Shown: piece by piece, positions 1-8,023 of the stretch
Position numbering within the stretch: the first letter of the stretch is position 1
Layout of the letters: every line of letters begins with the position of its first letter
Assembly (NCBI GenBank): GCA_030747075.1
Contig: JASLLL010000019.1
Span: forward strand, 1-48,545
Length of the DNA: 48,545 bases
Reading direction: 5' to 3'
From: Gemmatimonadota bacterium
Lineage (GTDB): Bacteria > ARS69
The notes under the pieces: generated by a model
The model's input: the letters and a program-made list of their open reading frames with translations, nothing else
Databases searched by the model: none
Told to the model about the DNA's origin: nothing
Made by a program: the position numbers and the translations under genes

Positions 1-47
1 TTCAGGCAGACTCGCTCCGGCGCGAAGAGTTCCCCGTCCGTCGTCAC
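1..47 (-). CDS. 5' end of a gene cut by the window edge
   Basis: A GTG at 47-45 overlaps the stop codon of the isocitrate dehydrogenase gene (GTGA, 47-44), the coupling used repeatedly elsewhere in this window. The frame stays open to base 1 and would begin [15 protein letters not shown]. Fifteen codons are too few to recognise a family, so no function is given. The overlap is the only support. Confidence 0.35.
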   Translation of the reverse strand, partial: MTTDGELFAPERVCL

Positions 48-1300
48 GCGGGCAGGTTCTCCACAACGGCTTCCGCGAATCCGGAGGTGGACAACGGCTT
101 CACATCGCCCATCAGCCTCGCCAGATCGTAAGTGACACGCTTCTGAAGAATGGTCTCCTCCAGCGCGGCCTCAATGGCGACCGACGCCTCTGACCATCCC
201 AGGTAGTCGAGCATCATGACCCCCGAAAGCAGGAGCGAACCCGGGTTGACCTTGTCCTGATCCGCATACTTGGGTGCCGTTCCGTGCGTGGCCTCAAAGA
301 GCCCGATGGAATCCCCGAGGTTGGCTCCGGGCGCCATCCCGAGTCCGCCCACCTGCGCGGCGCACGCATCAGAGAGGTAGTCCCCGTTCAGGTTCGGCAT
401 GGCCAGTACGGAATACTCGTCCGTGCGTGTCAGGATCTGCTGGAACATGCTGTCCGCAATCCGATCCTTCATGACGATACGACCGTCCGGCGCCGGGCCG
501 TCCAGCGTGTCTTCGCGAACGGTCTCCCCGGCGAACTCCTCTTCCGCCAGTTCGTATCCCCAGTCGCGGAACGCGCCCTCGGTGAACTTCATGATGTTTC
601 CCTTGTGGACGAGCGTCACGCTGGATCGGTCCCGGTCCAGCGCATGGCGAATGGCCTTCTTCACAAGACGCTTCGTTCCGAATGCGGAAATGGGCTTGAT
701 CCCGAGTCCTGATGCGTCTCGGATCTTCGCTCCCATTTCGTCCCGCAGGAAAGCCAGCACCTTCTCCGCTTCCGGCGTGCCGGATCGGTACTCGATGCCC
801 GCGTACACATCCTCGGTGTTCTCCCGGAAGATCACGACATTCATCTTCTCCGGACTCACAACCGGACTCGGGACTCCCCGGAAGTAACGCACCGGACGAA
901 CGCACGCGTACAGATCGAGCACCTGACGCAGGGTCACATTCAAACTGCGAAACCCGCCGCCGACCGGCGTGGTCAGCGGTCCCTTGAGTGCGACGACGAA
1001 GTGCCGGATGGCCTCGAAGGTGTCCTCGGGAAGCCACTCGCCGTACTCCTCGTTGGCGCGCTCCCCGGCGTACACATCGAACCATGCAATCTTCCGGCGC
1101 CCCTCGTACGACTTTTCGACGGCCGCATCCAGGATGGTTCGCGTCGCACGCATGATGTCACGGCCGATTCCATCGCCTTCGATCACCGGGATCACGGGAT
1201 GGTCCGGAACGATCAGCCCGTCCGGTCCAGCTGTGATGCGCTCTCCCTGCGGAGGGGTGATCCGGTCCAGCGCGGGGGCTCCCGCTTCGGTATTGTTCAT
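44..1300 (-). CDS. icd: NADP-dependent isocitrate dehydrogenase
   Basis: Cytosolic TCA-cycle enzyme that oxidatively decarboxylates isocitrate to 2-oxoglutarate. The 418-residue protein has the family's usual length. Visible motifs are GDGIG (residues 42-46), RSLNVTLRQ with the substrate-binding Ser at about 119, [12 protein letters not shown] at about 160-171, and [18 protein letters not shown] near residue 340. The Lys-Tyr pair in that last motif is the signature of NADP rather than NAD use. The ATG at 1300 is preferred over an in-frame upstream start at 1336, because it has an AAGAG ribosome site and begins where homologous N-termini begin. The gene lies 61 nt downstream of the ammonia-lyase gene on the same strand, so co-transcription is possible. 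The next gene overlaps its stop codon. Confidence 0.96.
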   Translation of the reverse strand: MNNTEAGAPALDRITPPQGERITAGPDGLIVPDHPVIPVIEGDGIGRDIMRATRTILDAAVEKSYEGRRKIAWFDVYAGERANEEYGEWLPEDTFEAIRHFVVALKGPLTTPVGGGFRSLNVTLRQVLDLYACVRPVRYFRGVPSPVVSPEKMNVVIFRENTEDVYAGIEYRSGTPEAEKVLAFLRDEMGAKIRDASGLGIKPISAFGTKRLVKKAIRHALDRDRSSVTLVHKGNIMKFTEGAFRDWGYELAEEEFAGETVREDTLDGPAPDGRIVMKDRIADSMFQQILTRTDEYSVLAMPNLNGDYLSDACAAQVGGLGMAPGANLGDSIGLFEATHGTAPKYADQDKVNPGSLLLSGVMMLDYLGWSEASVAIEAALEETILQKRVTYDLARLMGDVKPLSTSGFAEAVVENLPA

Positions 1301-1361
1301 CTCTTGATCCAGCCTTCCGGGGAGCCTCCTCCCCATGGTGGCGCCACCAGTGACGCCGATT

Positions 1362-2867
1362 TCACTCCAAAGTCCCCGTCACCGCCTCCACCGCGCCGAG
1401 GAGATCCCCGGCAAGGGCAAGGCGGGACGCGGCCCGCAGATCCGTCGCGGCGTGGCGATCTTCCTCCCAGAAGGGGACCGCCCCGCGCATGCACTTCCTC
1501 AAAGCTACTGTCGCGTCACCGAAGGACCCACCCCGGACGAGATCGACGGCCTGGCACGCGGCCATCGCCGCCGCACCCACGACGACGGCTGTGTTCTCCA
1601 GAATACCCCCGGCCTTGTGGACGGACACCCCGCCCATGCTGACATGATCCTCCTGGTCCGCGGACACCGGAATGGAATCCGCGCACGCAGGGTGGCACAG
1701 CACCTTGTTCTCGGAGACGAGAGAGGCCGCCGTGTAGTGAAGGATCATCAGCCCGGAATTCAGCCCTGTTGCCGGAGCGAGGAACGCGGGGAGCCCGGAG
1801 AGCGCCGGGTTCAACAGCCGGTTCATCTGCCGCTCTGCCAGGGAGGCGATCTCCGCGAGCGCAGTCCCGAAGTGGTCGAGCGCAAGCCCCAGACTCTCGC
1901 CATGGAAGTTCCCGGCGGCGATGATCTCCCGGGACTCCGCGAAGACGAGCGGGTTGTCGCTGGCGGCGTTCACCTCTACCGCCAGTCGTCGATCCAGGTC
2001 GTCGAATGCATCCGCCACGCCGCCCAGAATCTGCGGGACACAGCGGAGCGAATAGGCTTCCTGCACGCGCCCGCCGCTCTCGCCGCCGGTCCGGAGTGTC
2101 CGCAGATTGGCGGCCACGGCTCGCTGCCCCGGATACGGTCGCGCGTCGTGAACGCGTTCATCAAACGGCTCGGACGACGCGCCGAAGACCTCGAGAATCA
2201 TGCCCGACACAGCCTGCGCCGTACGCAGGAGAATGCGCGCGTCGTGCAGGAGCAAGGTCCCGCGCCCCGCCATCACCTGGCAGCCATTGATGAGGCCCAG
2301 CCCCTCCTTGAAGGAGAGTGTCAGCGGCTCCAGCCCCGCCTCGCGGAGTCCCTCCACAGCCGGGAGGGTGCGCCCGTCGTGATCGACCTCCCCCTCGCCC
2401 TGAACCGCCAGCGCAACATGCGCCAGTGGCGCGAGATCTCCGCTGGCCCCCAGGGAACCCTTGGCCGGAACCACCGGGAGGACATCCTCGCGAAGCATTC
2501 CCTGAAGGAGCCGCACGAGTTCCGGACGCACGCCGGAGAGCCCCTTCGCAAAGAGGTTGATCTTCAGCAGAAGCACGGCGCGAACCTCGTCCGCCGCCAG
2601 CGCGGGACCGGTGCCCGCCGCATGGCTGCGAACGATATTCCGCTGAAGGTCTTCCAGCTTGTGTGCGTCGATCGCAACCTCGGCCAGGTGGCCGATTCCC
2701 GTGTTCACGCCGTAGATGATCTGACCGCTCGCGACACGCTCCTCCAGAAAAGCGCGCGCGCGCGCGACCGCGTCCATGGCGTCATCGGAAACGGAAGCGG
2801 GGGTGCGCTCCCGGGCGACGGACACGACATCCGCAAGCGTCAGATTCCTACCGTCGAGAGAAACCAT
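1362..2867 (-). CDS. hutH: Histidine ammonia-lyase (MIO-dependent aromatic amino acid lyase)
   Basis: Removes ammonia from L-histidine to give trans-urocanate, the first step of histidine breakdown. The 501-residue protein shows IYGVNTGIG (about 50-58), SHAAGTG (81-87), and [14 protein letters not shown], whose Ala-Ser-Gly (141-143) cyclises to the MIO electrophile. The SHAAG stretch favours His over Phe or Tyr as substrate, although that cannot be proved from sequence. No hutU, hutI or hutG gene is near, so a complete Hut pathway is not shown here. The ATG at 2867 is chosen: the codon before it is TTG, and a G-rich stretch lies just upstream. The gene is transcribed away from the amidohydrolase gene, and icd follows 61 nt later. 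Confidence 0.93.
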   Translation of the reverse strand: MVSLDGRNLTLADVVSVARERTPASVSDDAMDAVARARAFLEERVASGQIIYGVNTGIGHLAEVAIDAHKLEDLQRNIVRSHAAGTGPALAADEVRAVLLLKINLFAKGLSGVRPELVRLLQGMLREDVLPVVPAKGSLGASGDLAPLAHVALAVQGEGEVDHDGRTLPAVEGLREAGLEPLTLSFKEGLGLINGCQVMAGRGTLLLHDARILLRTAQAVSGMILEVFGASSEPFDERVHDARPYPGQRAVAANLRTLRTGGESGGRVQEAYSLRCVPQILGGVADAFDDLDRRLAVEVNAASDNPLVFAESREIIAAGNFHGESLGLALDHFGTALAEIASLAERQMNRLLNPALSGLPAFLAPATGLNSGLMILHYTAASLVSENKVLCHPACADSIPVSADQEDHVSMGGVSVHKAGGILENTAVVVGAAAMAACQAVDLVRGGSFGDATVALRKCMRGAVPFWEEDRHAATDLRAASRLALAGDLLGAVEAVTGTLE

Positions 2868-2948
2868 CAATCGACCCCCCCCGGGGAGCGTTCAGGATGC
2901 GGCGAGCGATCTTCCCACAGCGGCCGGTCCGCGTCAACGCGCCCGCCG

Positions 2949-2977
2949 TTGCCCGGCGGAGGTCTCGCTGGTATGGT
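2949..2977 (+). promoter_or_regulatory. Candidate sigma-70-type promoter for the amidohydrolase operon
   Basis: TTGCCC (2949-2954) and TATGGT (2972-2977) are separated by 17 nt and end about 31 nt before the ATG at 3009. Spacing and position fit a housekeeping promoter. It lies in the 141-nt divergent gap with hutH. This is pattern matching only. Confidence 0.45.
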
Positions 2978-3008
2978 GCCGGGCATCCCCGATGAAGAGG
3001 AGTCGAGC

Positions 3009-4592
3009 ATGAACCACACCGGTTTCGCGCTGTTGGGGGCGTGCATCATCCCGGACCCCGGCGACGGGAGCGACTCGGTGCTCATTCGCGGGGGGCGCAT
3101 CGAAGCGGTGGGAAACGCCTGGGAGATCCGGCAGGCGGCGGGCGATCTCTTCACGCTGGAGGTCGGAGGGCGGCCGCTGTCCGCGGGCTTCCACGACGCC
3201 CACGCGCACTTCTTCCAGGCGGGGCTGGCGGGCGGGCGGCTGTCGCTGGAGTCCTGTCGAAGCCTCACCGAAACGCTGGACCTGCTTCAGGACGCGCTGG
3301 CTGCGGACAAGGGCCGCGGACCCTTTCTCGCCGAAGCGTGGGACTCCACCGATTGGCCGGATTCCCCCCCCGCCCGGAAGCACCTGGACGCCGTCACCAG
3401 CACCCGGCCTGTCATCCTGCGCCGAGTGTGCGGGCATATCGCGGTCGCCAACACGCCGGCTCTCGCGTTGCTTGCCCGGAAGTGGACCGGCGACGGAATC
3501 GACCCCGACAGCGGAATCTGCGTGGAAGGCCCGGCACTGGCGATGGACCAACTCTTCCCGCCCGGGAAAAGGGAACGACGACGCGCGTTCCAGGCCGCGG
3601 GAGACCAGTGTCTTCAGTGCGGCATCACGACCACGACCGACTTCCTGTCCCCCGACCTTCTGGAAATGTACCGACAGGAGATGGGCGAACGCCCGCTGCC
3701 GTTGCGAGTCCGCGCCTACCTCGTGGATCCGGATGCTCAGGCTCCGGACCCTCCGCATGAGAACGATCGCTTCCGTGTGGAGGGCATCAAGCTCTTCGCC
3801 GACGGCTCCATTGGTGGAGGAACGGCCGCGCTGGAGGCCGACTACGCCAATGCGAAGGGGGAACGAGGCGTCCTGCTGTTCACGGACGCGGAGCTTGCCG
3901 AAGCGGTTCGAGCCGGACACGATGCGGGTCGGCGCGTGGCCGTCCACGCCATCGGCGACCGCGCCATTCGACAGGTGCTCGACGCCTTCGCCGCGTTGAA
4001 TCCGGAAGAGTCACGGGCGCTGGGGCATCGCATCGAGCATTTCGAGATGCCTTCGACCGAGGACATGAAGCGCCTGCGGGAGCTGGGCGTGCGCCCGTGC
4101 ATGCAGCCGAACTTCGTCGGAGCGTGGGGCATGCCGGGCGGCCTCTACGAGCGCACCCTCGGATCGGCAAGATGGCGGCGCATGAATCCGCTCCGAAGTG
4201 TGGCCGACTCCGGCGCGGGGCTCTTCTTCGGGTCGGACGGCATGCCCACCTCCCCGCTTTTCGGGATCGCCTCCGCCGTCGGCCACCCGGTGGAATCGGA
4301 GCGTCTTTCTCCGGAGTCCGCCCTCCGCCACTACACGCTGGCTTGCGCGGAAGCCTCCGGCGATTCGATGCGCACCGGACAGATCCGCCCGGGCTTCGAT
4401 GCGGATCTGGTGATTCCGGCTGTCTGGCCGGGAGACGAACCACCGGAAGAGAACGAATCACTTCTGACGATTCTCACGGGCCGGGTTGTCCACGCGGCCG
4501 GCCCCTTTCAACACTTGAGTACACAGGACTGCGACGGCAGCCTGCTGTCTTCGCCGGGCTGGCCCGGTCCCAACGGAGGAACCGCTTCGTGA
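3009..4592 (+). CDS. Amidohydrolase 3 family metal-dependent hydrolase (YtcJ-like)
   Basis: Predicted cytosolic TIM-barrel hydrolase of the amidohydrolase superfamily; the substrate is unknown. The 527-residue protein has the metal-binding GFHDAHAHF (His65-x-His67), GIKLFADGSIGG near 258, a His motif HAIGDRA near 315, HRIEHFEM near 345, and GSDGMPTSP near 415, in the order typical of the YtcJ/Amidohydro_3 group. The last residues return to the small beta domain that also begins the protein. An AAGAGGAG ribosome site precedes the ATG at 3009. The frame is open for a further 558 codons upstream, but that stretch is antisense to hutH and is not coding. The stop overlaps the GTG of the next gene (4589-4592), so the two are probably translationally coupled. 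Confidence 0.9.
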   Translation: MNHTGFALLGACIIPDPGDGSDSVLIRGGRIEAVGNAWEIRQAAGDLFTLEVGGRPLSAGFHDAHAHFFQAGLAGGRLSLESCRSLTETLDLLQDALAADKGRGPFLAEAWDSTDWPDSPPARKHLDAVTSTRPVILRRVCGHIAVANTPALALLARKWTGDGIDPDSGICVEGPALAMDQLFPPGKRERRRAFQAAGDQCLQCGITTTTDFLSPDLLEMYRQEMGERPLPLRVRAYLVDPDAQAPDPPHENDRFRVEGIKLFADGSIGGGTAALEADYANAKGERGVLLFTDAELAEAVRAGHDAGRRVAVHAIGDRAIRQVLDAFAALNPEESRALGHRIEHFEMPSTEDMKRLRELGVRPCMQPNFVGAWGMPGGLYERTLGSARWRRMNPLRSVADSGAGLFFGSDGMPTSPLFGIASAVGHPVESERLSPESALRHYTLACAEASGDSMRTGQIRPGFDADLVIPAVWPGDEPPEENESLLTILTGRVVHAAGPFQHLSTQDCDGSLLSSPGWPGPNGGTAS

Positions 4593-5065
4593 AGCTCTCC
4601 GCATATCTCTCACCGGATGGCATGGCCATTCCGCTGACGAGCTCCGACAAGACTCGGGTGCTGGAGGAGCTGGTCTCGCTCCTGCCGTCCGCTCGCGACG
4701 ACGCCACGCGCCGCGCACTTCTGGAGGCCGTCGTCGAGCGCGAGAACCGCATGTCCACCGGCATCGGCCAGGGCATTGCCATCCCCCACGGCAAGTCCGA
4801 TCTCATCCCGACGATGGAGATCTCCTTCGGACTGGCTCCCGCCGGAGTCGCCTACGAAGCGCTGGACGGGGAACCGGTGCGCATCCTGTTCCTGCTCGTT
4901 TCCTCCCCCGGGCAAACCGGGCCACACATCCAGGCGCTGGCCCAGATTTCGCGCCTGCTCTCCTCCGATGTGCTGCGGGAGCGCCTCGCATCCGCCACGG
5001 AGCCCGCGGATGTCCTCGACATCCTTCGCATGGAAGAGGCCGTTCAGGAGGAGTCGGAATCATGA
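4589..5065 (+). CDS. PTS EIIA-like (fructose/nitrogen type) phosphocarrier protein
   Basis: A 158-residue stand-alone PTS EIIA domain of the fructose/PtsN class. Such proteins carry phosphate on a histidine; here it is His67 in GIGQGIAIPHGKSD. When not attached to a sugar permease they usually act as regulators. Start: a GTG at 4589 has GGAGGA at 4575-4580, eight bases upstream, and overlaps the previous stop codon. The gene is locked between the amidohydrolase and rpiA by four-base overlaps on both sides, suggesting one transcript. No EI, HPr or EIIB/C gene is in the window, so neither the phosphate donor nor the target is known. Full family length, no missing key residue. Confidence 0.9.
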   Translation: MKLSAYLSPDGMAIPLTSSDKTRVLEELVSLLPSARDDATRRALLEAVVERENRMSTGIGQGIAIPHGKSDLIPTMEISFGLAPAGVAYEALDGEPVRILFLLVSSPGQTGPHIQALAQISRLLSSDVLRERLASATEPADVLDILRMEEAVQEESES

Positions 5066-5754
5066 CGCCGGATGCGCTCAAGCGGGCCGTGGGATACCGG
5101 GCCGCGGAACTCGTGGAGGACGGCATGGCCGTCGGCCTGGGGACCGGTTCCACCGCCCGCTATCTCGTAGAGCGACTCGGGGAACGCGTGGCAGGCGGGC
5201 TTTCGCTTCGGGCCGTCTCGACCTCGGACCGGACCTCCGCCCAGGCCGCCGAGGTGGGAGTCCCGCTGACCACGCTGGAGGAGTGCCCGGTTCTTGACCT
5301 GGCCATCGACGGCGCGGACGAGGTGGACCCCGACGGACAGCTCATCAAGGGACTCGGCGGGGCGCTCTATCGGGAGAAGCGCGTGGCGGTGGCCGCACGC
5401 CAGTTCGTGGTCATTGTGGACGAGTCCAAGCTGGTGCCCCGGCTGGGGGAAGCCTGCCCCGTCCCGGTCGAGACGCTTCCGGACGCCGTCCCTGCCGTGT
5501 CCGAGGCGCTCCGTCAGCTGGGAGCCAATCCGGTCCTCCGACCGGGAGCCGACGGCTCTGCGTGGATCACCGACAACGGCAACCCCATCCTCGACGCGCA
5601 CTTCGCGGCGGTGGAGAATCCTGCCGGGATGGAGGCCGCGATCAACGCGCTGGATGGCGTTCTGGACAATGGCCTCTTCGCCGGTCTCACTTCCCGCGTC
5701 CTCGTGGGCTCCCCGAAGGGTGTCCGGGAATGGATTCCCCCGCTCGCACGCTGA
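5062..5754 (+). CDS. rpiA: Ribose-5-phosphate isomerase A
   Basis: Interconverts ribulose 5-phosphate and ribose 5-phosphate in the non-oxidative pentose phosphate pathway. The 230-residue protein matches the family length and carries GLGTGSTA (25-32), DGADEVDP near residue 83 with catalytic acidic residues, and IKGLGGALYREK near 95. The third Gly of the usual KGGGGA is Leu here, a mild variation. The start codon overlaps the preceding EIIA stop as ATGA (5062-5065), making this the third gene of a coupled set. After it there is a 195-nt non-coding gap before the regulator gene. Confidence 0.96.
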   Translation: MTPDALKRAVGYRAAELVEDGMAVGLGTGSTARYLVERLGERVAGGLSLRAVSTSDRTSAQAAEVGVPLTTLEECPVLDLAIDGADEVDPDGQLIKGLGGALYREKRVAVAARQFVVIVDESKLVPRLGEACPVPVETLPDAVPAVSEALRQLGANPVLRPGADGSAWITDNGNPILDAHFAAVENPAGMEAAINALDGVLDNGLFAGLTSRVLVGSPKGVREWIPPLAR

Positions 5755-5879
5755 TCCCGCACAGGCGGCAAAAAGCGGATCCGGGAGTCCGAAAAGACGC
5801 GTGAAAGTCCGGGTTGATCGTTCCCGCACTAACTGCTTGCGATTCCGCCACTTGCACAGCGTTGGCAGGGTATTTAGAC

Positions 5880-5908
5880 TTGAACTTCCCCTTCTCGACC
5901 CGTAGAAT
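5880..5908 (+). promoter_or_regulatory. Strong candidate sigma-70 promoter for the XRE regulator gene
   Basis: TTGAAC (5880-5885) and TAGAAT (5903-5908) are spaced by exactly 17 nt, placing a start site near 5915 and giving a leader of about 35 nt to the ATG at 5950. A GGAG ribosome site lies at 5940-5943. It is among the best promoter matches in the window and sits in an otherwise empty gap. Confidence 0.65.
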
Positions 5909-5949
5909 GGTGTCTGTGCGTTATCGTGTCTAGCCACCCGGAGTAACCC

Positions 5950-6321
5950 ATGAGTGACATCGGGCAGAACATCCGGCTTCTCAGGCAACTCAAGGGCATC
6001 ACGCAGACGGAGTTGGCCCACGGCGCGGGAGTCGCTCCGGCATACATCAGCCAGATTGAGTCGGACATTCGTGTTCCCAGTCTGAAGATTGCCCGCGGCA
6101 TCGCCGAATCGCTGGGAACGACCGTGGGTGTCCTGCTGGGCGAGGATTCGGCCCACACGACGCTCCGGGGGCGCATCTCCAAGCTGGAGCAACTCCAGCT
6201 CCTCCAGCGCCTCGTTCTGGAACTGCAGGCGGAACTGGACGCTGAGGACGCTGTCGTGGAAGACGCCGGAGCTGCCGAAGACGCGGACGATTCCCCGGCA
6301 CGCCGGGCTTCCGGCCCTTAG
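5950..6321 (+). CDS. XRE-family DNA-binding regulator with acidic tail
   Basis: A 123-residue cytosolic protein. Residues 1-65 form an XRE/Cro helix-turn-helix (IRLLRQLKGITQTELA, then the recognition helix region VAPAYISQIESD). Residues 70-100 are a Leu/Gln/Glu-rich segment likely to form a coiled coil for dimerisation, and the remainder is acidic and Ala-rich. The gene is monocistronic, with its own promoter at 5880-5908, and lies between rpiA and a nucleotidase gene. Target genes cannot be read from the sequence; autoregulation is possible but no clear palindrome was found at the promoter. Confidence 0.88.
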   Translation: MSDIGQNIRLLRQLKGITQTELAHGAGVAPAYISQIESDIRVPSLKIARGIAESLGTTVGVLLGEDSAHTTLRGRISKLEQLQLLQRLVLELQAELDAEDAVVEDAGAAEDADDSPARRASGP

Positions 6322-6458
6322 TCCGCGCGTCTCACCCGGCATCGGCGAACACCCCCATCGACCTCCCCGGCGTTTCGCGGTAGCCTCGGTCAATCAATCT
6401 GCACATCAAGCCGATGAGATGGAATAGCCACCCTCACTGCCCCTCACCCTCGAGCGAC

Positions 6459-7952
6459 ATGACTCAGAATCCAGGACCTCCCACGCCCGAACCACCTCCC
6501 CGCGCGAGGCCCGGCAGAGCCATCCCTTCCGGTGTCCCTCTCCGTCCCGTCCCCCGGGAGGCGAGGATCTTCGTCAACCGGAACCTCAAGATGGGGTCGC
6601 TCGGTGCCATCGGCTTCGATCTGGACCATACGCTCGCTCACTACCGGGTTCAGGAAGTGGACGAACTCGCGTTTCGCATCACCCAGAAGAAGCTGGTGGA
6701 GAAGCGTGGCTATCCGGAGGAAGTCCTGCGGATTCCCTACAACCCGCTCTTCGTCGTCCGGGGACTCGTGATCGATCGAAAGCGCGGCAACATCCTCAAG
6801 ATGGACTATCACAACTATGTCACGCGCGCCTATCACGGCAGCCGCCTTCTCGACGAAGCCGATCGCAAACGAATCTACCGGATGCGGAGGCTTCGCCTGT
6901 CTTCGGATGCCTACATCTCGGTCGACACGCTGTTCCATATGCCCGAAGCCTATCTCTACCTGGCGCTCGTGGATCATTTCGAATCACGGGGAAGCACTCC
7001 GGACTTCGAAGCGATCTACGCCGATGTCCGCGCCATGATCGACGAAGCGCACGCCGACGGTTCCATCAAGCAGGAGATCCGCGCGGATCCCGCTCATTAC
7101 ATCGCGCCGGACCCGATGCTCGGGCGTGTTCTGGCCATGTTCCGCGACTCTTCACGGAAGGTGTTCCTTCTGACCAACTCCGAGGCCTACTACACCGATG
7201 TTCTGCTCTCGTTTCTGCTGGAATCAAACGGAGGCCCGTCCTGGAAGTCGTACTTTGATCTGGTCGTGGTCGATGCCTGCAAACCCGGCTACTTCCTGAA
7301 TCGCGATACCCCCGGGCGTTTTCTGGAAGGCACCGGCGAACCGGGGAGCGTGTACTCGGGAGGAAATGTCGCCCACCTCGAGGAGCAACTCGGCTTCGCG
7401 GGAGACCGCATCCTCTACTGGGGGGACCACACCTACGGAGACATCCTGCGATCCAAGAAGAGTGTCGGCTGGCGCACGGCCATGATCATTCCCGAACTGG
7501 AGGCCGAGTTGGCCACCACCGACCGCATCTCCACCGATCTGCACCTTCTGAACGAAGCGCTGACCTCGCGCGACCGGCTGGACCGCGAAGAGAACCTGAC
7601 GCTCCAGGCGTCCGAGCGGCTGGCCGCGATGGCGGAGCATTCGGCGGACAGCCCGGACGAGGTTCGCAAGGATCTCCTCTTGCGCCTCAAGCGAACCCGC
7701 GACCATCTGGCTGCCGTCCGCGCGGAGCGAGTGCGGCTCCATCGGGAGATCGCGCAGCGCGACGACGAGTGCCAGCGCGCCCACAACCCGTTCTGGGGAA
7801 TGCTCTTCCGCGACGGAAACGAGATCACCCGATTCGGCCATCAGGTGCGGGACTTCGCCTGCATCTACACGAGCCGCGTCTCGAACCTCCTCAACTACCC
7901 GGCGGATTCCTACTTCCGCGCCCCGGTGAACCGCCTGCCGCACGAATGGTAA
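6459..7952 (+). CDS. HAD-superfamily 5'-nucleotidase (cytosolic purine nucleotidase type)
   Basis: About 497 residues, related to the HAD-type 5'-nucleotidases of the NT5C2/5_nucleotid family that hydrolyse purine nucleoside monophosphates. Motif I is GFDLDHTLAHY with the nucleophile and general acid Asp54-x-Asp56. Motif II is VFLLTNSEAYY with a conserved Thr. Late acidic motifs appear as LYWGDHTYGDIL. Residues 330-430 are rich in Glu, Arg and Leu and probably helical. The ATG at 6459 is favoured; an ATG at 6414 in the same frame adds 15 residues with no better ribosome site. The first 35 residues are Pro-rich and likely disordered. The substrate is inferred from the family only. Confidence 0.88.
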   Translation: MTQNPGPPTPEPPPRARPGRAIPSGVPLRPVPREARIFVNRNLKMGSLGAIGFDLDHTLAHYRVQEVDELAFRITQKKLVEKRGYPEEVLRIPYNPLFVVRGLVIDRKRGNILKMDYHNYVTRAYHGSRLLDEADRKRIYRMRRLRLSSDAYISVDTLFHMPEAYLYLALVDHFESRGSTPDFEAIYADVRAMIDEAHADGSIKQEIRADPAHYIAPDPMLGRVLAMFRDSSRKVFLLTNSEAYYTDVLLSFLLESNGGPSWKSYFDLVVVDACKPGYFLNRDTPGRFLEGTGEPGSVYSGGNVAHLEEQLGFAGDRILYWGDHTYGDILRSKKSVGWRTAMIIPELEAELATTDRISTDLHLLNEALTSRDRLDREENLTLQASERLAAMAEHSADSPDEVRKDLLLRLKRTRDHLAAVRAERVRLHREIAQRDDECQRAHNPFWGMLFRDGNEITRFGHQVRDFACIYTSRVSNLLNYPADSYFRAPVNRLPHEW

Positions 7953-7963
7953 CGCGCGGCCCG

Positions 7964-7993
7964 TTGACTTGACGCGCCTCTCCGCTCTACGCT
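7964..7993 (+). promoter_or_regulatory. Possible promoter upstream of the ThyX-like gene
   Basis: TTGACT (7964-7969) and TACGCT (7988-7993) are 18 nt apart and lie about 30 nt before the ATG at 8024, in a 71-nt intergenic gap. The -10 element is a weak match. Confidence 0.35.
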
Positions 7994-8023
7994 GTCGCCT
8001 CACGCCAGCCTCGGGGACACGCT

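Noticed and set aside
2751-2766. Alternating CG run inside hutH
   Set aside because: It simply codes Ala-Arg repeats in the conserved lyase frame; no sign of a separate element.
1335-3008. Long plus-strand open frame upstream of the amidohydrolase start
   Set aside because: It is antisense to hutH, has no recognisable domain, and the real start with ribosome site is at 3009. Long mirror frames are usual in GC-rich genes.
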